The notes under the pieces: generated by a model
Told to the model about the DNA's origin: nothing
What the model saw: the letters and a program-made list of their open reading frames with translations, nothing else
Databases searched by the model: none
Assembly: GCA_959347315.1 (NCBI GenBank)
Contig: OY365810.1
Location: 26,922,585 to 26,986,584, forward strand
Direction: 5' to 3'
Source of the DNA: Bimastos eiseni
Taxonomy: Eukaryota > Annelida > Clitellata > Crassiclitellata > Lumbricidae
Length of the DNA stretch: 64,000 nt
Part shown: positions 18,882 through 27,290 of the stretch, in pieces
Layout of the letters: the number at the start of each line of letters is the position of its first letter
How positions within the stretch are numbered: the stretch's first letter is position 1
Translations under genes and position numbers: made by a program

Positions 18882-21601
18882 AAACATTTAATAGGCGCCC
18901 CTTCAAGATTCCTACTCAGAGGCGCCTCCTGCGCTGATTTACATGATGTTAATATCAATAATGATCAAATAGTCAGGCGAACACGAATACACTCGAATAA
19001 CAGTTGACAAAAAGAGTCACTATTGGCAAGATCCCGCAAACACGAGAAACCCAGTCAACAGATTCTCATCTAGAACTGATGGTTGAATTCAATGGACTGT
19101 TATTCGAAGTTCAAAGTTCCTGGTCAACGTAACATTGAAATATTATCTGCTTCCTGCACCCTGCATATTTTCTATTCCTTCTTTGTAACAATTGTAAAGA
19201 AGGAATAGAAAATGTGCGGAATTCAAAAGGCAGATAACAAGCATCTTCCACCATCTGCATCAGTTGCCAATCACCCACCATCATCTGTCTCAGGCTCATC
19301 TATCTATTTCCTACAGTTGTTGTCAACTCATAACTGGATTGTCATTTCAACAATTATAGGCTTACATGAACTCATACTCTGACTCATCCGATCATCCGCT
19401 TCCCAACGCTATCTCACACGTCTCCAGTCTTAACATCTACTCTGACCCTCGACCTTCTGACCCTCTGTAAACCAGACATTAACCTCCTATGGACTACTCC
19501 TTGGACAACCCCTCTGATTCGACGCAGCGCTTACTAGTGATTTGGCTGGTGCTCTGCACCAAACTTCGAGTGACGCTTTAGAAGTTTGGCGATTACGATT
19601 ACTACAATAATAAAAATTATACTTTTTGTTGCGCTTTGAACAGAAGAGATACATGTAATATATATCAATCAATCAATAAGATTTTATATAGCGTCAATTC
19701 ACGAAAGAAAGATAGACCTAAACATTAAATACAAGATATACTCACATGACAGATACAAACGACAGCTCAAGCAAACACTCCGCGGAGGAGGTTAAGCATT
19801 GTAAGCTCCCAATCTAACATATTCCATGCTGTATTTTGTACGGCATATTTATTGCTTTTAGTTATATTACAAGGTATGGCATACTATATTGCTTTCTGTT
19901 GTGTTTTGTTATTACGCTATTGTATTGCTTACTATTGTATATTGTTACTACGTTAATGTATTGCTGTCTATTGTGTTTTGTTATTACGTCATTGTATTAC
20001 TTTTTGTGTTTGTTATTACGTTATTATTTTGCTCTTTGTTGTGTTTTGTTATTACGCTATTGTACTGATTTCTGTTGGTTCCAATGCGCTGCAATTCTAT
20101 CATTGTAGTTCTGCATGAATACTGTATCGCAACAAAAGAAACATACAAAGGCAAATTGGATGCACTTCCCAAGAATTTGGAATAACGAACAGGATATAAA
20201 TAAGCAGAGAATTAACAAAGAAAACAAAGATAAAAAAGACGACGATACGAGCGATTATCATATACGGATGATCGATCGAATGTTGGTCACTGCGAAAACA
20301 AGATTAGAAAAGAACTATTCATGCATCAGTAATGATTTTACTACGGACGATAGCAGGGCGTTCAATACCGCACAAAATAAGAAACGACGATATTAGACAA
20401 GAATTAGGCGTTCAGGAAATTCTGCTAGACAAAACGTCCTTCAACGAAGACTCCGATGGTTTTGGACACTACTCGCCAAGAGATTGCCAGTTGGCAAGAT
20501 CCCACACACAATGCCCTACACTCGCGATGTGAAGGGAAAAGAAACAGAGACAGACTAATAAGACTGCGATGTGTAGACAGCATAAATGAGGATATTATTA
20601 CATCACTTGGACTGACATGGAAGAGAAGTACTGGACTTGACAAGTGACAGAGGACAAAGGAGATCGTTTCATTGTACTCGTCGCAGCCAAAATAACGGCT
20701 AGCGTCAGGAACTGTCTTTGAACTACCTCTGCCTGCATACGCGCCTCTGCATGAGTAGATATCATAAAGGGGCGCTGTATTGAGCTTGATGGATTGATTG
20801 ATTGATGGATCAATCGATCGATTGATAATGATGACTGTATTGTATTGCATTGTCTTGTATGTATTTACGGTTCACAGTACAAGTGTTATACATGTTCGTC
20901 AACATATCTTTCTGTTCAGTTCTTCGAGTCGAATGAATGTCTCTCGTCCTTTGGCGCAGTCGCCGTTCATCTTCGCAGCAGTTGGATCCGGAAGAGGGGT
21001 TCGGTGTGCCGCTGAGGAGGACGATGAGGACGGAAACTGTTCCTGGACGTCATCTGGTGAATCCTCCGACGATTCCTCCTCTCGTCGTCCTCAGTACGTC
21101 GACGGGAATTCAGTCAGGAGTGAACCGCTTCCGCTTCTGCTGGACAGACCCCTGGACGCTGTGTCTTCTTCCGGCGGAAGTAGTCAGAGAACGTCCACGC
21201 ATGCGCTGAACTTCACTGAGATGCCTTCTCGTCGTTCGACCACACTGGACAGCATCCAAGTCCTTCCTCTTGCAACAGACGTGTCCAGGTCCTTCGAGAG
21301 CCGTGGCGCAACGACTGACTCTAGTGAAGTGGATGGTTTTGGTCTGGGTCAGATGCTCGGCAGAGACCTTGCGATCATCGTGGGGGTCTCGTCCGGAATG
21401 CTATTGACCCTTCTCATTCTGTCCTTCGGTGTTTACCGCTACCGCAGCAGGGATCAGGGTTCTTACAAAGTGGACAACAGGGATTATACACTGTACGAAG
21501 CTTGCGGGGGTTCAGAGGAAAATGGGGCGATGTATAGACTGAAGAATTTGAAACTGAACGGTAAAGCTCAAAAGAAATCCGTCAAAGAGTGGTATGTATG
21601 A
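687..21601 (+). CDS. nrxn: Alpha-neurexin, C-terminal half (ten exons; 5' part lies outside the window)
   Basis: Neurexins are presynaptic adhesion receptors that bind neuroligins and other ligands through LNS (LamG) domains and recruit PDZ scaffolds such as CASK inside the cell. The joined exons 687-970, 1837-2311, 2885-3004, 9771-9949, 10269-10439, 12624-12725, 13179-13290, 14747-14820, 16456-16540 and 20920-21601 give about 760 residues in canonical order: end of LNS4, LNS5, EGF-C, LNS6, stalk with cysteine loop, transmembrane helix, short tail ending EWYV (vertebrates end EYYV). Exon phases match at every junction apart from one missing base in exon 10269-10439. The order LNS5-EGF-LNS6 plus the acidic cysteine loop separates it from Caspr/neurexin IV. 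The two stalk exons (14747 and 16456) are the least certain. The start codon and LNS1-LNS4 exons are upstream of the window. Confidence 0.93.
1200..1570 (+). repeat. Polypurine tract downstream of the first neurexin exon
   Basis: About 370 bp of GGA/GAA-rich DNA. Long minus-strand open frames here encode only Ser/Pro/Phe-rich low-complexity peptides and are not genes. Confidence 0.85.
1837..2311 (+). CDS. nrxn: Neurexin exon: main body of LNS5
   Basis: The open frame reads through [39 protein letters not shown] and [12 protein letters not shown], all diagnostic LamG/LNS strands aligned one to one with vertebrate neurexin LNS5. The acceptor is tcttgcag and the donor is GAAG/gtcaga. It enters in phase 0 and leaves in phase 1 (GCE-G). 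A nearer AG at 1819-1820 would put the exon out of frame, which fixes the start at 1837. The conserved C-terminal cysteine pair of the LNS fold (HGC and AGC) is present. Confidence 0.95.
2885..3004 (+). CDS. nrxn: Neurexin exon: EGF-C domain
   Basis: This 120-bp exon encodes one EGF repeat with six cysteines spaced C-X4-C-X5-C-X8-C-X1-C-X9-C. It starts GPSTDC, the same residues that open vertebrate EGF-C (GPSTTC). Acceptor gtgggtatag, donor GACG/gtaact; phase 1 in and phase 1 out. It is too short and broken by phase to be seen as a long open frame. The donor lies inside a 28-bp tandem duplication. Confidence 0.93.
2998..3053 (+). repeat. 28-bp tandem duplication of the EGF-C exon end and splice donor
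   Basis: Two units (2998-3025 and 3026-3053) differ at two positions. Each contains GCGACG/gtarct, so the exon end and donor are present twice. Use of the second donor would insert an in-frame TGA. Confidence 0.9.
3499..3620 (+). repeat. CACTCACTCAAT-type minisatellite
   Basis: Imperfect 4-mer/12-mer repeats of CACT and CAAT in the EGF-C to LNS6 intron. Overlapping open frames are artefacts of the repeat. Confidence 0.85.
6085..6117. repeat. (TA)n microsatellite
   Basis: An alternating TA run in a neurexin intron. Confidence 0.9.
8078..8180 (+). repeat. (GTC/ATC)n microsatellite
   Basis: A CGT/CAT trinucleotide array; the minus strand would encode poly-Asp, an artefact. Confidence 0.85.
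9278..9346. repeat. (AT)n-rich tract
   Basis: Imperfect AT repeats; overlapping frames encode only YI/IY repeats. Confidence 0.85.
9537..9560 (+). repeat. (TG)n microsatellite
   Basis: About eleven TG units in the intron before the LNS6 exon at 9771. Confidence 0.85.
9771..9949 (+). CDS. nrxn: Neurexin exon: N-terminal part of LNS6
   Basis: After the acceptor gtgttttag the frame reads [28 protein letters not shown] and SSDFMEMEI, aligned with vertebrate GTTYIFSKGGGQITYKW, RADRLAIGFST and GDYLELHI. The exon is 179 bp, phase 1 in and phase 0 out. The donor is ATA/gtagga. The intron before it (3005-9770) is the longest but one in this part of the gene. Confidence 0.92.
9998..10262 (+). repeat. 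GAT/GAC trinucleotide array filling a short intron
   Basis: Degenerate GATGACGAT repeats become purer towards 10262, six bases before the acceptor of exon 10269. The 319-bp intron is mostly this array. Confidence 0.85.
10269..10439 (+). CDS. nrxn: Neurexin exon: central LNS6, ending at splice site 4, with a one-base deficit
   Basis: The first half reads [19 protein letters not shown] in phase 0 (vertebrate HQGKIGVKFNVG). The second half reads [20 protein letters not shown] (vertebrate [20 protein letters not shown]) but in the +1-shifted frame. One base is therefore missing near 10338-10342, at gaaaag/tcaacg. The exon is 171 bp; 172 would restore phase 1 at its end (ACA-G), which the next exon requires. 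It stops at NATG, the position of alternative splice site 4 (SS4) in vertebrate neurexins. The acceptor cttccag is preceded by a GAT/GAC repeat rather than a pyrimidine tract. Confidence 0.9.
11055..11280 (+). repeat. Polypyrimidine (CTT/CTC)n tract before the assembly gap
   Basis: CTTCCTCTT-type low complexity in the intron at the SS4 position; the N gap begins directly after it. Confidence 0.85.
11281..11480. other. Assembly gap of 200 N
   Basis: Exactly 200 N, probably a placeholder length, in the middle of low-complexity DNA within the neurexin SS4 intron. Confidence 1.
11780..11845 (+). repeat. (GTCC/GTCT)n array
   Basis: GTCCGTCC changing to GTCTGTCT. CAGA-rich DNA flanks it at 11500-11700 and 12060-12130. 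Confidence 0.85.
12236..12602 (+). repeat. (ACAT)n tetranucleotide array
   Basis: About 350 bp of ACAT units with ATAT and AAAT variants, ending about 20 bp before the acceptor of exon 12624. Six overlapping open frames here ([12 protein letters not shown]) are spurious. Confidence 0.95.
12624..12725 (+). CDS. nrxn: Neurexin exon: LNS6 after splice site 4
   Basis: It reads [17 protein letters not shown] then RIFQGVISG, aligned with vertebrate GRQLTIFNSQATIIIGG and PFQGQLSG. Acceptor tttgctgcag; donor TTCCG/gttgga is weak. Phase 1 in and phase 1 out. It matches the exon that directly follows the SS4 cassette in vertebrates. I saw no SS4-like cassette in the preceding intron, but that intron contains the assembly gap. 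Confidence 0.92.
13179..13290 (+). CDS. nrxn: Neurexin exon: C-terminal strand of LNS6
   Basis: It reads [20 protein letters not shown] then VIDGDVEL, aligned with vertebrate [20 protein letters not shown] and VGNVRL. Acceptor gactctag, donor TCAAG/gtcaga; phase 1 in and phase 2 out. This is the last strongly conserved extracellular segment before the variable stalk. Confidence 0.92.
13815..13855 (-). mobile_element. Element A terminus fragment
   Basis: Only the 3' terminus (aatttatatagcgccaattc) is recognisable, in a neurexin intron. Confidence 0.4.
14082..14204 (+). repeat. Three perfect 41-bp tandem copies
   Basis: Units 14082-14122, 14123-14163 and 14164-14204 are identical. Intronic (neurexin). 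Confidence 0.95.
14747..14820 (+). CDS. nrxn: Candidate neurexin stalk exon, basic and serine-rich
   Basis: Acceptor gtctgtag and donor GTCG/gtaaaa bound 74 bp open in the frame set by the previous exon (phase 2 in, phase 1 out), reading [20 protein letters not shown]. The stalk region of neurexins is poorly conserved, so homology cannot confirm it. The support is an open frame, good splice signals and matching phase. Confidence 0.5.
14855..14964. repeat. 24-bp minisatellite, 4.6 units
   Basis: Units built on GCTGCCATGTCAGAAT. The 24-bp length keeps frame, so the minus strand shows an 8-residue DMAAD-type repeat, but nothing else supports a gene there. Confidence 0.9.
15270..15385 (+). repeat. 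GAGA/GACAGA low-complexity tract
   Basis: Imperfect AGAGAG then AGACAG repeats in a neurexin intron. Confidence 0.8.
16456..16540 (+). CDS. nrxn: Candidate neurexin stalk exon; start uncertain (16443 or 16456)
   Basis: The open frame reads [20 protein letters not shown] and ends LALAN with donor ACAG/gttaag in phase 2, which is what the terminal exon needs. The stronger-looking acceptor (atttatag at 16442) gives a phase-0 start that does not follow the previous exon in phase 1; an internal AG at 16454-16455 does. Either that AG is used, or the previous exon uses another donor, or these exons are alternatives. Confidence 0.45.
16781..17150 (+). repeat. 35-bp minisatellite, about eleven units
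   Basis: The motif GCTGGATGTG recurs at 16784, 16820, 16855, 16890, 16925, 16960, 16995, 17030 and 17066, then diverges. The units from 16890 to 17030 are nearly identical. The outer units share GAATCATGCCGAAGTAGA at both ends of the array. Confidence 0.95.
17533..18800 (-). mobile_element. Non-LTR retrotransposon fragment: RT C-terminus, zinc knuckle and restriction-like endonuclease region
   Basis: Read on the minus strand, the first frame has post-catalytic RT motifs ([36 protein letters not shown]). The next frame has a CCHC-like knuckle ([15 protein letters not shown]), then [13 protein letters not shown] and [10 protein letters not shown], an (R)PD...D pattern typical of restriction-like endonucleases at the C-terminus of R2/NeSL-type elements, and finally [11 protein letters not shown]. 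The copy is dead: there is a one-base frameshift near 18050 and an in-frame TGA near 17600, and the catalytic RT domain is missing. It lies in the last neurexin intron, antisense to the gene, and abuts an ATT repeat and another dispersed element on its 5' side. The assignment to a named clade is inference. Confidence 0.8.
18790..18881 (+). repeat. (ATT)n microsatellite
   Basis: ATT/GTT units between the retrotransposon fragment and element A; the minus-strand poly-Asn is an artefact. Confidence 0.9.
18884..19092 (-). mobile_element. Dispersed element A, copy 1
   Basis: On the + strand it reads ggcgccccttcaagat, then ctactcagaggcgcctc, acatgatgttaa, gagtcactattgg. Two other long copies (24325 and 47384) share the same segments in the same order. 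Read on the minus strand the element ends near the GCGCTATATAAAT-type terminus and an (AAT)n tail, here the ATT array at 18826-18880. It sits directly upstream of the retrotransposon fragment at 17533-18800. Confidence 0.65.
19161..19219. other. Pre-miRNA-like hairpin in the last neurexin intron
   Basis: 19167-19184 and 19196-19213 are perfectly complementary (18 bp). With two G-U pairs in the sense RNA the stem extends to 24 bp (19161-19219), around an 11-nt loop. A further partly complementary pair (19145-19150 and 19230-19236) lies outside. No family recognised; it may be a fold-back element instead. Confidence 0.5.
19850..20075 (+). repeat. T-rich minisatellite, unit about 37 bp
   Basis: Five to six degenerate copies built on tattgctttctgttgtg and ttttgttattacgctattg. 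Confidence 0.8.
20345..20680 (+). mobile_element. Non-LTR retrotransposon RT C-terminal fragment, badly decayed
   Basis: Across several frames the sequence keeps the C-terminal signature of LINE reverse transcriptases: [20 protein letters not shown], then an RLRWFGH-like segment, [10 protein letters not shown], a G-R-R-G-R-P-like basic stretch, SINEDI and SLGLTWKRS. At least three frameshifts or stops interrupt it. It lies about 240 bp before the terminal neurexin exon, in sense orientation. Confidence 0.6.
20783..20830 (+). repeat. (TTGA)n array
   Basis: gattgattgattgatgga followed by tcaatcgatcgattgata; a likely tail of the preceding LINE fragment. Similar ATTG runs lie at 16387 and 19668. 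Confidence 0.7.
20920..21601 (+). CDS. nrxn: Neurexin terminal exon: stalk, cysteine loop, transmembrane helix, cytoplasmic tail
   Basis: Acceptor tttctgttcag; phase 2 in; stop TGA at 21599-21601. In order it has a Ser-rich stalk, a cysteine loop (Cys codons at 21005 and 21038, separated by ten mostly acidic residues, like CPSDDEDIDPC in vertebrates), more Ser/Arg stalk, a transmembrane helix of about 23 residues at 21368-21436 ([20 protein letters not shown]), then a 54-residue tail. The tail starts [13 protein letters not shown] (vertebrate KYRNRDEGSYHVD) and ends KEWYV, a class II-like PDZ ligand. SG dipeptides beside acidic residues just after the loop resemble the heparan sulfate attachment region of vertebrate neurexins. 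Confidence 0.95.
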
Positions 21602-24300
21602 CCAAGGTAATTAGACTAGGCATCTCTCTCGTACCCTCTGTTGAGTGGATTAACAAGATACTACTGGACCAGCAGATATGAATTAGTACTGCCAACAGAG
21701 ACGATTAGAAAGCCCCCCCTCGAGTTTTTCGCTGTCTCATTCAGGCCATTTGACGCGGTTACTCGTATGGGACGATTCATCGAATCTCTATGTACATGAG
21801 CGTTATTAGGTGACGCTGTTTTGCAACACCTCGTCCTCCTGAAATAGAAGATTCAACAAAATAGCCTATGGAATACTGGGCATCGTATTTTTCACTATCT
21901 GCAAACTCCATATCTTCCCCAGGTTTTACTTAATAACCAGACGGAGGCCGTGATTGGAGAGAAAAGAATGCCGTTGGGAAGGCCAGATGCAGCGATGGGT
22001 GAAAAGACACCAATGGAAGATTAAAATATCAGGAGCCTTAATTAGTAAGAATAACTGTGAATTATTTGAACATTATGAGAAATCACGCGATGGAAAACCC
22101 GAATGAGGGTTTTGGTTTAATAATAGCTCAGTAATTTGAGCCTGGCGGTTATTAGAAATATCACTTATAGGCTTGTATGTGCATATTGTTGTGATGGTAT
22201 GAATAATTATTACAAAAATTAAAGCAATTTTCATACATCAGCACATATTCATCAACATGTCCTACCATGCATTGTTGTTGCTTTATTTATTAGACCATTA
22301 TTCCAGGAATTACTAGTTAGCGATGATCAGTTGAACAAGAAGAATACAATCCTCGCTTCTTCTCAACAAGCAGGCGTTTACACAGTGATGTTGCACCTCA
22401 GTTTCATACGAGACTAAGAGAGAGTATGGATTTCGTTTGCATAATATATGGCATATGTCAGTAGGCTGCAGTCATCAACAGTAGTACTGTGAAAGAGCAG
22501 CTATTTTCGGAAACACTAAATATGTCACATAATAGTTAAGCCATCGACAGACGCCAATTCATGACATCAGTGTGATGATTGAGGATTGACGGACAGATCC
22601 ACATCCTGTCCATTGGTAGATGCAAAGCCATTTATTTTCCTTGGGCAGCTGTTTTTGGCCATAATTTATTCTGCGGCTGTGCAAAGACAAAGTGGGCGAA
22701 GTGGTTGATTGCATAAACCTAATTTATAACAACGATCCTCGATGTGAAAACGAAAGCCTTCAAGCTTTATGTAAGGACTAAAGTACAGCAGCTATATGGC
22801 ATATACATGTAATTAATGGCTCGACATTCGACAACACTCGGCTCGCAGCGACACCTGCTAAGTTCTATCAAGATTCTCTTATTGAGGGATTATGAACTTA
22901 TAAATTATAAGCGTATGCATCTGATTTGCAAAGTGTGCACTCATTAGCCTATCTAAACGATAGGCCTAAAGCGAAAAATCATTTTTTTGCTCCCAGAAAG
23001 GCTCACAAACAGAAAGCTATGGCGACATGAAACGTTCATCTACGATTTCCAAATGAGCGTTACTATTTTCATTACACGATTTACTTAAGATTATGATATT
23101 TCAACATTTTAATTTTCAAATTGCTAAGACTGATATTTCAATAATTTATGCTACCATGTACAACACGTCATACGAAGTCGTGTTCTGATTTAATATGCAA
23201 ATCAGGTACATTTGTTATGATAGGCCCTACACGGGTCACTCAAAGAAATTGCATATTGTCTATGTAAGTAAAAGCATATCAAGAAAATAACACAGATATT
23301 CGATATGATAGCAAGTTAACCACCATTTGCATTCGCATCATCTGAAGGTTAGGCCAATTTAAATGCACAATTAAGTTGCGGTCATTATATGACTCCCGCC
23401 TCACTCAGAGCGCTCGCTGAATGGAAGACACGCGATCGAAGTGAATTTCATGGGCGACGCTGCGCACCCGCTGAGTTCAAAATTCAAACCCAAGCGAAGC
23501 TGGGCTACAAGGTTAGTATTTATGAACTAATGTTTTTTGCCTACGTCAATTATAGATTATAATCCACAGATGACGTCGGCGTCGCAAGTGCAGGTGTTTC
23601 TTATGACGTGTATAGTTAGGGAGTTTATCTAATCAATAGATGGCGCCGCCTGTTGTTGGCAGATACATTTTTTTATCCGGCGGCCGAAAATTTGAAGATA
23701 GGCTATGTTGTACATTAAGATGCAGGCGGAATCGGTCTACAGGCGTAGACAATTTAACGGGTATTTAAAAACAGTGACTTTATGGATTTGCGTTTTCTAA
23801 ATGTTACAACGCATTTGAATGCAATCTCACCTTGGTGTATGTACATGCTAATAATTAAACATTTCTGCACTTAGAGCTCATTCCAATGCTTTGTGACTGT
23901 GTGCATTTTGGATCTAAATAACCTCAGAACCAGCATTGTCAAATACTTTGTGTAGGCCCTATAGCCTACAGACTTTCCCAATTTATGAGCTTTGATCATT
24001 GTCGGTTTCTGAGCGATGATGTTGGAACATGTCCTTTCATCGCACATTTGCTTCTCTTTTAGTTGTAGGACCTATGTAAAACCTATTTCAGCCAGCATTT
24101 CGGAGGGGCCTCCTACATGAGCATAAATTTCATTAACTAAGAGGGTGTTACTGATTTCCGATAATTTGAGTTGACCCGAGTGGGATTCTTCCTATAATCC
24201 ATGCGGGGAATTAGACGCCACTGGCGGTAACAGCACAGGCATACATTAATTGGATACCAACTAGCCGATATGTTTTCTTGACAAAATATATTTCATGTAT
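21602..24300. other. Neurexin 3' flank, probable 3' UTR then intergenic
   Basis: AT-rich and unique, with no coding signal. The first clear AATAAA lies at 24325 inside a dispersed element, so the true 3' end is not fixed. Confidence 0.4.
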
Positions 24301-24314
24301 ATTCAATGTACTGT

Positions 24315-24560
24315 AATATAATGTAATAAAGTATTTATATAGCACCCTTCAAGATATGTACTCAGAGGCGCTCTTTGCGGTGGCCTAAATGATGTTAAAT
24401 GTAACATGTTGGAAAAAAATGCGCATAAGTTAGTAAAACTTTGCTCAGTTAGCTGAAAAGTGTCATCAGTGGTGGGCCCAAGCACAAACGTGGAGCCAAC
24501 GAACGGATTCCCGTCGACAGCTGACAGATGACATTGATGTTAAGAGTATCTTGGTCATAT
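24315..24560 (-). mobile_element. Dispersed element A, copy 2
   Basis: Contains tatttatatagcacccttcaa, tactcagaggcgctct, aaatgatgttaaatgt, then gtgggcccaagcacaaacgt and acagctgacagatg. The last two segments align with the copy at 47384. The minus-strand 3' end is GGGTGCTATATAAATACTTT followed by AT-rich DNA. Confidence 0.7.
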
Positions 24561-25611
24561 GCATCGAATGCAGGCTTAGTGATGGCCATTCGTGGTAGCA
24601 TAATAGGCCTATGACCAAAGCGCAATGCGCGCGTCTGAAGAATTTTTAAGGAATTTAGACGAGAAGTATAACTACAGCCCCAATATATTCATACTGAAAT
24701 ATGGAATTAAAATTAGAGCGTAATGTAGGCCTACAATCCCTATAAGGTGTATTTACGTTTATATAAGCAGTCACGGATACGTTACAGTGCGCTAATAATT
24801 TTGCAATTTTTCTATAATTGTGCTTGTAATATGCTCAGCCCAGGTTAAATGCAGGTAGGCCTATAGGAAATATATAAACATTGTATATATATTTTATCTA
24901 TAAAATACACATATATAAAAATATATAATAATTTGTGTGTATTATAGGCCCTAAGCCAAAGAACATGGATAGTGCTGGATGCATCCTGTAGGGGTGTAGG
25001 GCCTACTTGCCATCAATCTAAGAATCGACACTGAACAAATTTACGATATAATTGTTTTTATTTAAGTTCAAAGAAATCTTGTTTGCTCAAACCATCAGAC
25101 GATGAGTGATGAGGCATCAGACGACTCTGAACTGAATTACAGTTTGCTGTTTACCTTGTGACACAATCTCAGGGTCTATGCTTGCAGTTGTAAACCGTCA
25201 ATGAACCCATTAGAGACGATTGGTTGTAGGATGTAGTCGCTGTCACGTGATCACAGTCTCTGTTAATTGACATGCTGCTTCTAACTGTCAGTTATTTTAA
25301 GTCTCACTCACCCTTAGAGAAGAGATTCGCGCAGCCAGAGAAAGAGTGACATGGAAATCCAGTGCAAACCAGTCAGCGCTACCGGACCATCCCAGGCAGA
25401 CGGAAAAAAGCCAACGGATGGAATGCGCTAATGCAGATAATGAAATCAGGGAGAGATTGGAACACCTTTTTGATAATACATGCAGGTGCTGCAGCACTTA
25501 TTAAACCATATGTAGACAATTCAATGTTGTGGATGAGCGTCTAGCAGATGCCAAATTGAAAACCTTGCAGCAACGTGCTTTCTAACTTGGCAATTTCTTT
25601 GAAATTAGAAG

Positions 25612-25654
25612 CATGTCGTCTGGAGGAGTGTCCAGGTCTGGTACCACTCCCACG
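25612..25654 (+). repeat. Inverted repeat, left arm
   Basis: Matches the reverse complement of 26621-26663 at 41 of 43 bases; similarity stops abruptly on the right side. About 970 bp separate the arms. Confidence 0.9.
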
Positions 25655-26045
25655 CAGCCCCCCTAAGTTTTTCAGTCTGCATGTTCAACAGTCCACTAAA
25701 ATGAAATGCTTTGCAAATTGTCTGTCGTGCCAAGAAAATAAGTTGTTTTGATATCTAAAGTTCATATACCTACACTAGATAAAATTATCTTCAAATAACC
25801 CAGACTTGACATTTCGCGTTCCTGTCAATCTAAGTTTCTGATTAATAATATTACTAGGGGCAAATTCACGTTCGGACGATCAAATCTTGGCTTCGATATC
25901 CTATAGTCCGTAACTAGATATCGTTAGGCATGCATAAGCTTACTAGGCGACATTTTGCCTTTCGTTCTGCCATTGTCTTATGTATTATATATGAGATTTA
26001 TATTTAGATTATAAGTGGATGGTTTATATCTTTCTGCAACTTTAA

Positions 26046-26430
26046 TTCCTCTCCACCCCAATTTGTTGACTTTCTTTTGTGGACAATTGCTTGGTTGAGA
26101 AGCTGGTCTTTTATGAGCATGTATTTCGGTAACTTTCTTTCCTGTCTAGCCCAAACTTGGCGACTTTCATTGATTTAGCTATAATCGGTTGAGAAGTTAG
26201 TCTTTTATGGGCATCTATTTCATCAACTTTCTTTCCTCTCAAGCCTATGCTCGGCTGTGAATTGGATATTTCATAAGCATCTGTTTCGAGAGCTTTCTTC
26301 CCTACCTAGGTCAGCTTGGTAATGTTCTTCTAGAAGCGAACGAAACTTTCGTCCCATCGGTTGAGCAGTTTACAAAAGTCTTCTCTTCCTTTCCTGCGCA
26401 CGTAAAGTCCAACTTCGCGACGATTAATCG
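26046..26430 (+). repeat. Tandem array, unit about 94 bp, about four units
   Basis: Units share ccaacttggcgactttc-type and ggttgagaagctggtctttt-type segments with aactttctttcct at the junction; divergence grows towards 26430. Confidence 0.75.
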
Positions 26431-26439
26431 ATAAGCAGG

Positions 26440-27290
26440 AATTCTGGTCTCCGACATGCGTCGGCAGATTATTGTAGATGGTATAGAATCTCTCCATCTA
26501 GGCAAAGTAGATGAACCATTGAGTCCAGACGGAACTGGATGCTCCAGATTTTATTCATCGCCTTATACCACAGCGTCGGTTGGATTCTATCAACGTACGG
26601 GTGGAAGCAAGTGTCATTTTCGTGGGAGTGGTACCAGACTTGGAAACTCCTCCAGACGACATGTTTTGGACTGAAACTCAAAGAGATCCGACACAACTAT
26701 ACACGAAAACCGTCTCGTTCTTCAGGGCTTTCATCTGGACAATGGGCGACACGTGGTGACAGATGACTTGGTCGCTGGTCAATGCTGTCTTGTCGAAGTC
26801 CTTCCTCTTCCCGTAGAATCCGTGAACTGCTTTGATCTGACGATAGGTGTACTTCGAAAGAGATAGGTCGTCTTCAACAATTAGCCTACAGTCAGTTCCT
26901 TGCCGTTTGTCAGTTCCAAGTTGTCAATCCACTGATCGCGAATTCCCGCACGAATTCTGAAAGTGGATTCGAGTCTCACCGCGTGTCCAGTTAAAGGACT
27001 GCGTCAATCGGACTTTGCGTCCACCACCAGTCCACTCTTGGCTCGATCGATCCAATTATCCTGAACTGCCCTGTTACCGTCCAATTCCATCGCATCAATA
27101 CTTCCGAGCACCTTCAGCAGTGACTTGGATATGCTGAACCCAAGAACTACAACTCGGAAGTCTATCAATTCTTTCTTCCTCGACTCAAGGCGTTCAATGG
27201 ATCCGTAAATAGTGAGATATGCAGTAGCAGATATCATCCAAGTGGAAGAGTTTAACGCCAGGAAAACCACTGGATGTCTTCCTCTTTTTC
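26440..27290 (-). pseudogene. Unrecognised decayed coding-like region
   Basis: On the minus strand, successive frames stay open for long stretches: ALNSSTWMISATAYLTIYGS, RAVQDNWIDRAKSGLVVDAK, then GHAVRLESTFRIRAGIRDQW and ELTNGKELTVG, then LIVEDDLSLSKYTYRQIKAV, HGFYGKRKDFDKTALTSDQV and CHHVSPIVQMKALKNETVFV. Stops and frameshifts separate them, and composition is more GC-rich than the flanks. I cannot assign a family. It could be a decayed host gene, a retropseudogene or part of a mobile element. Confidence 0.3.
26621..26663 (-). repeat. Inverted repeat, right arm
   Basis: The reverse complement of 25612-25654 with two mismatches. It lies inside the minus-strand coding-like region. Confidence 0.9.

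Noticed and set aside
18049..18906. Minus-strand 285-codon frame as a host gene
   Set aside because: Its non-repeat part is a retrotransposon RT C-terminus and its start is poly-Asn from an ATT microsatellite.
20115..20396. Lys/Asn-rich open frame as a gene
   Set aside because: Its end overlaps a LINE fragment in another frame; the rest has no recognisable motif or splice context.
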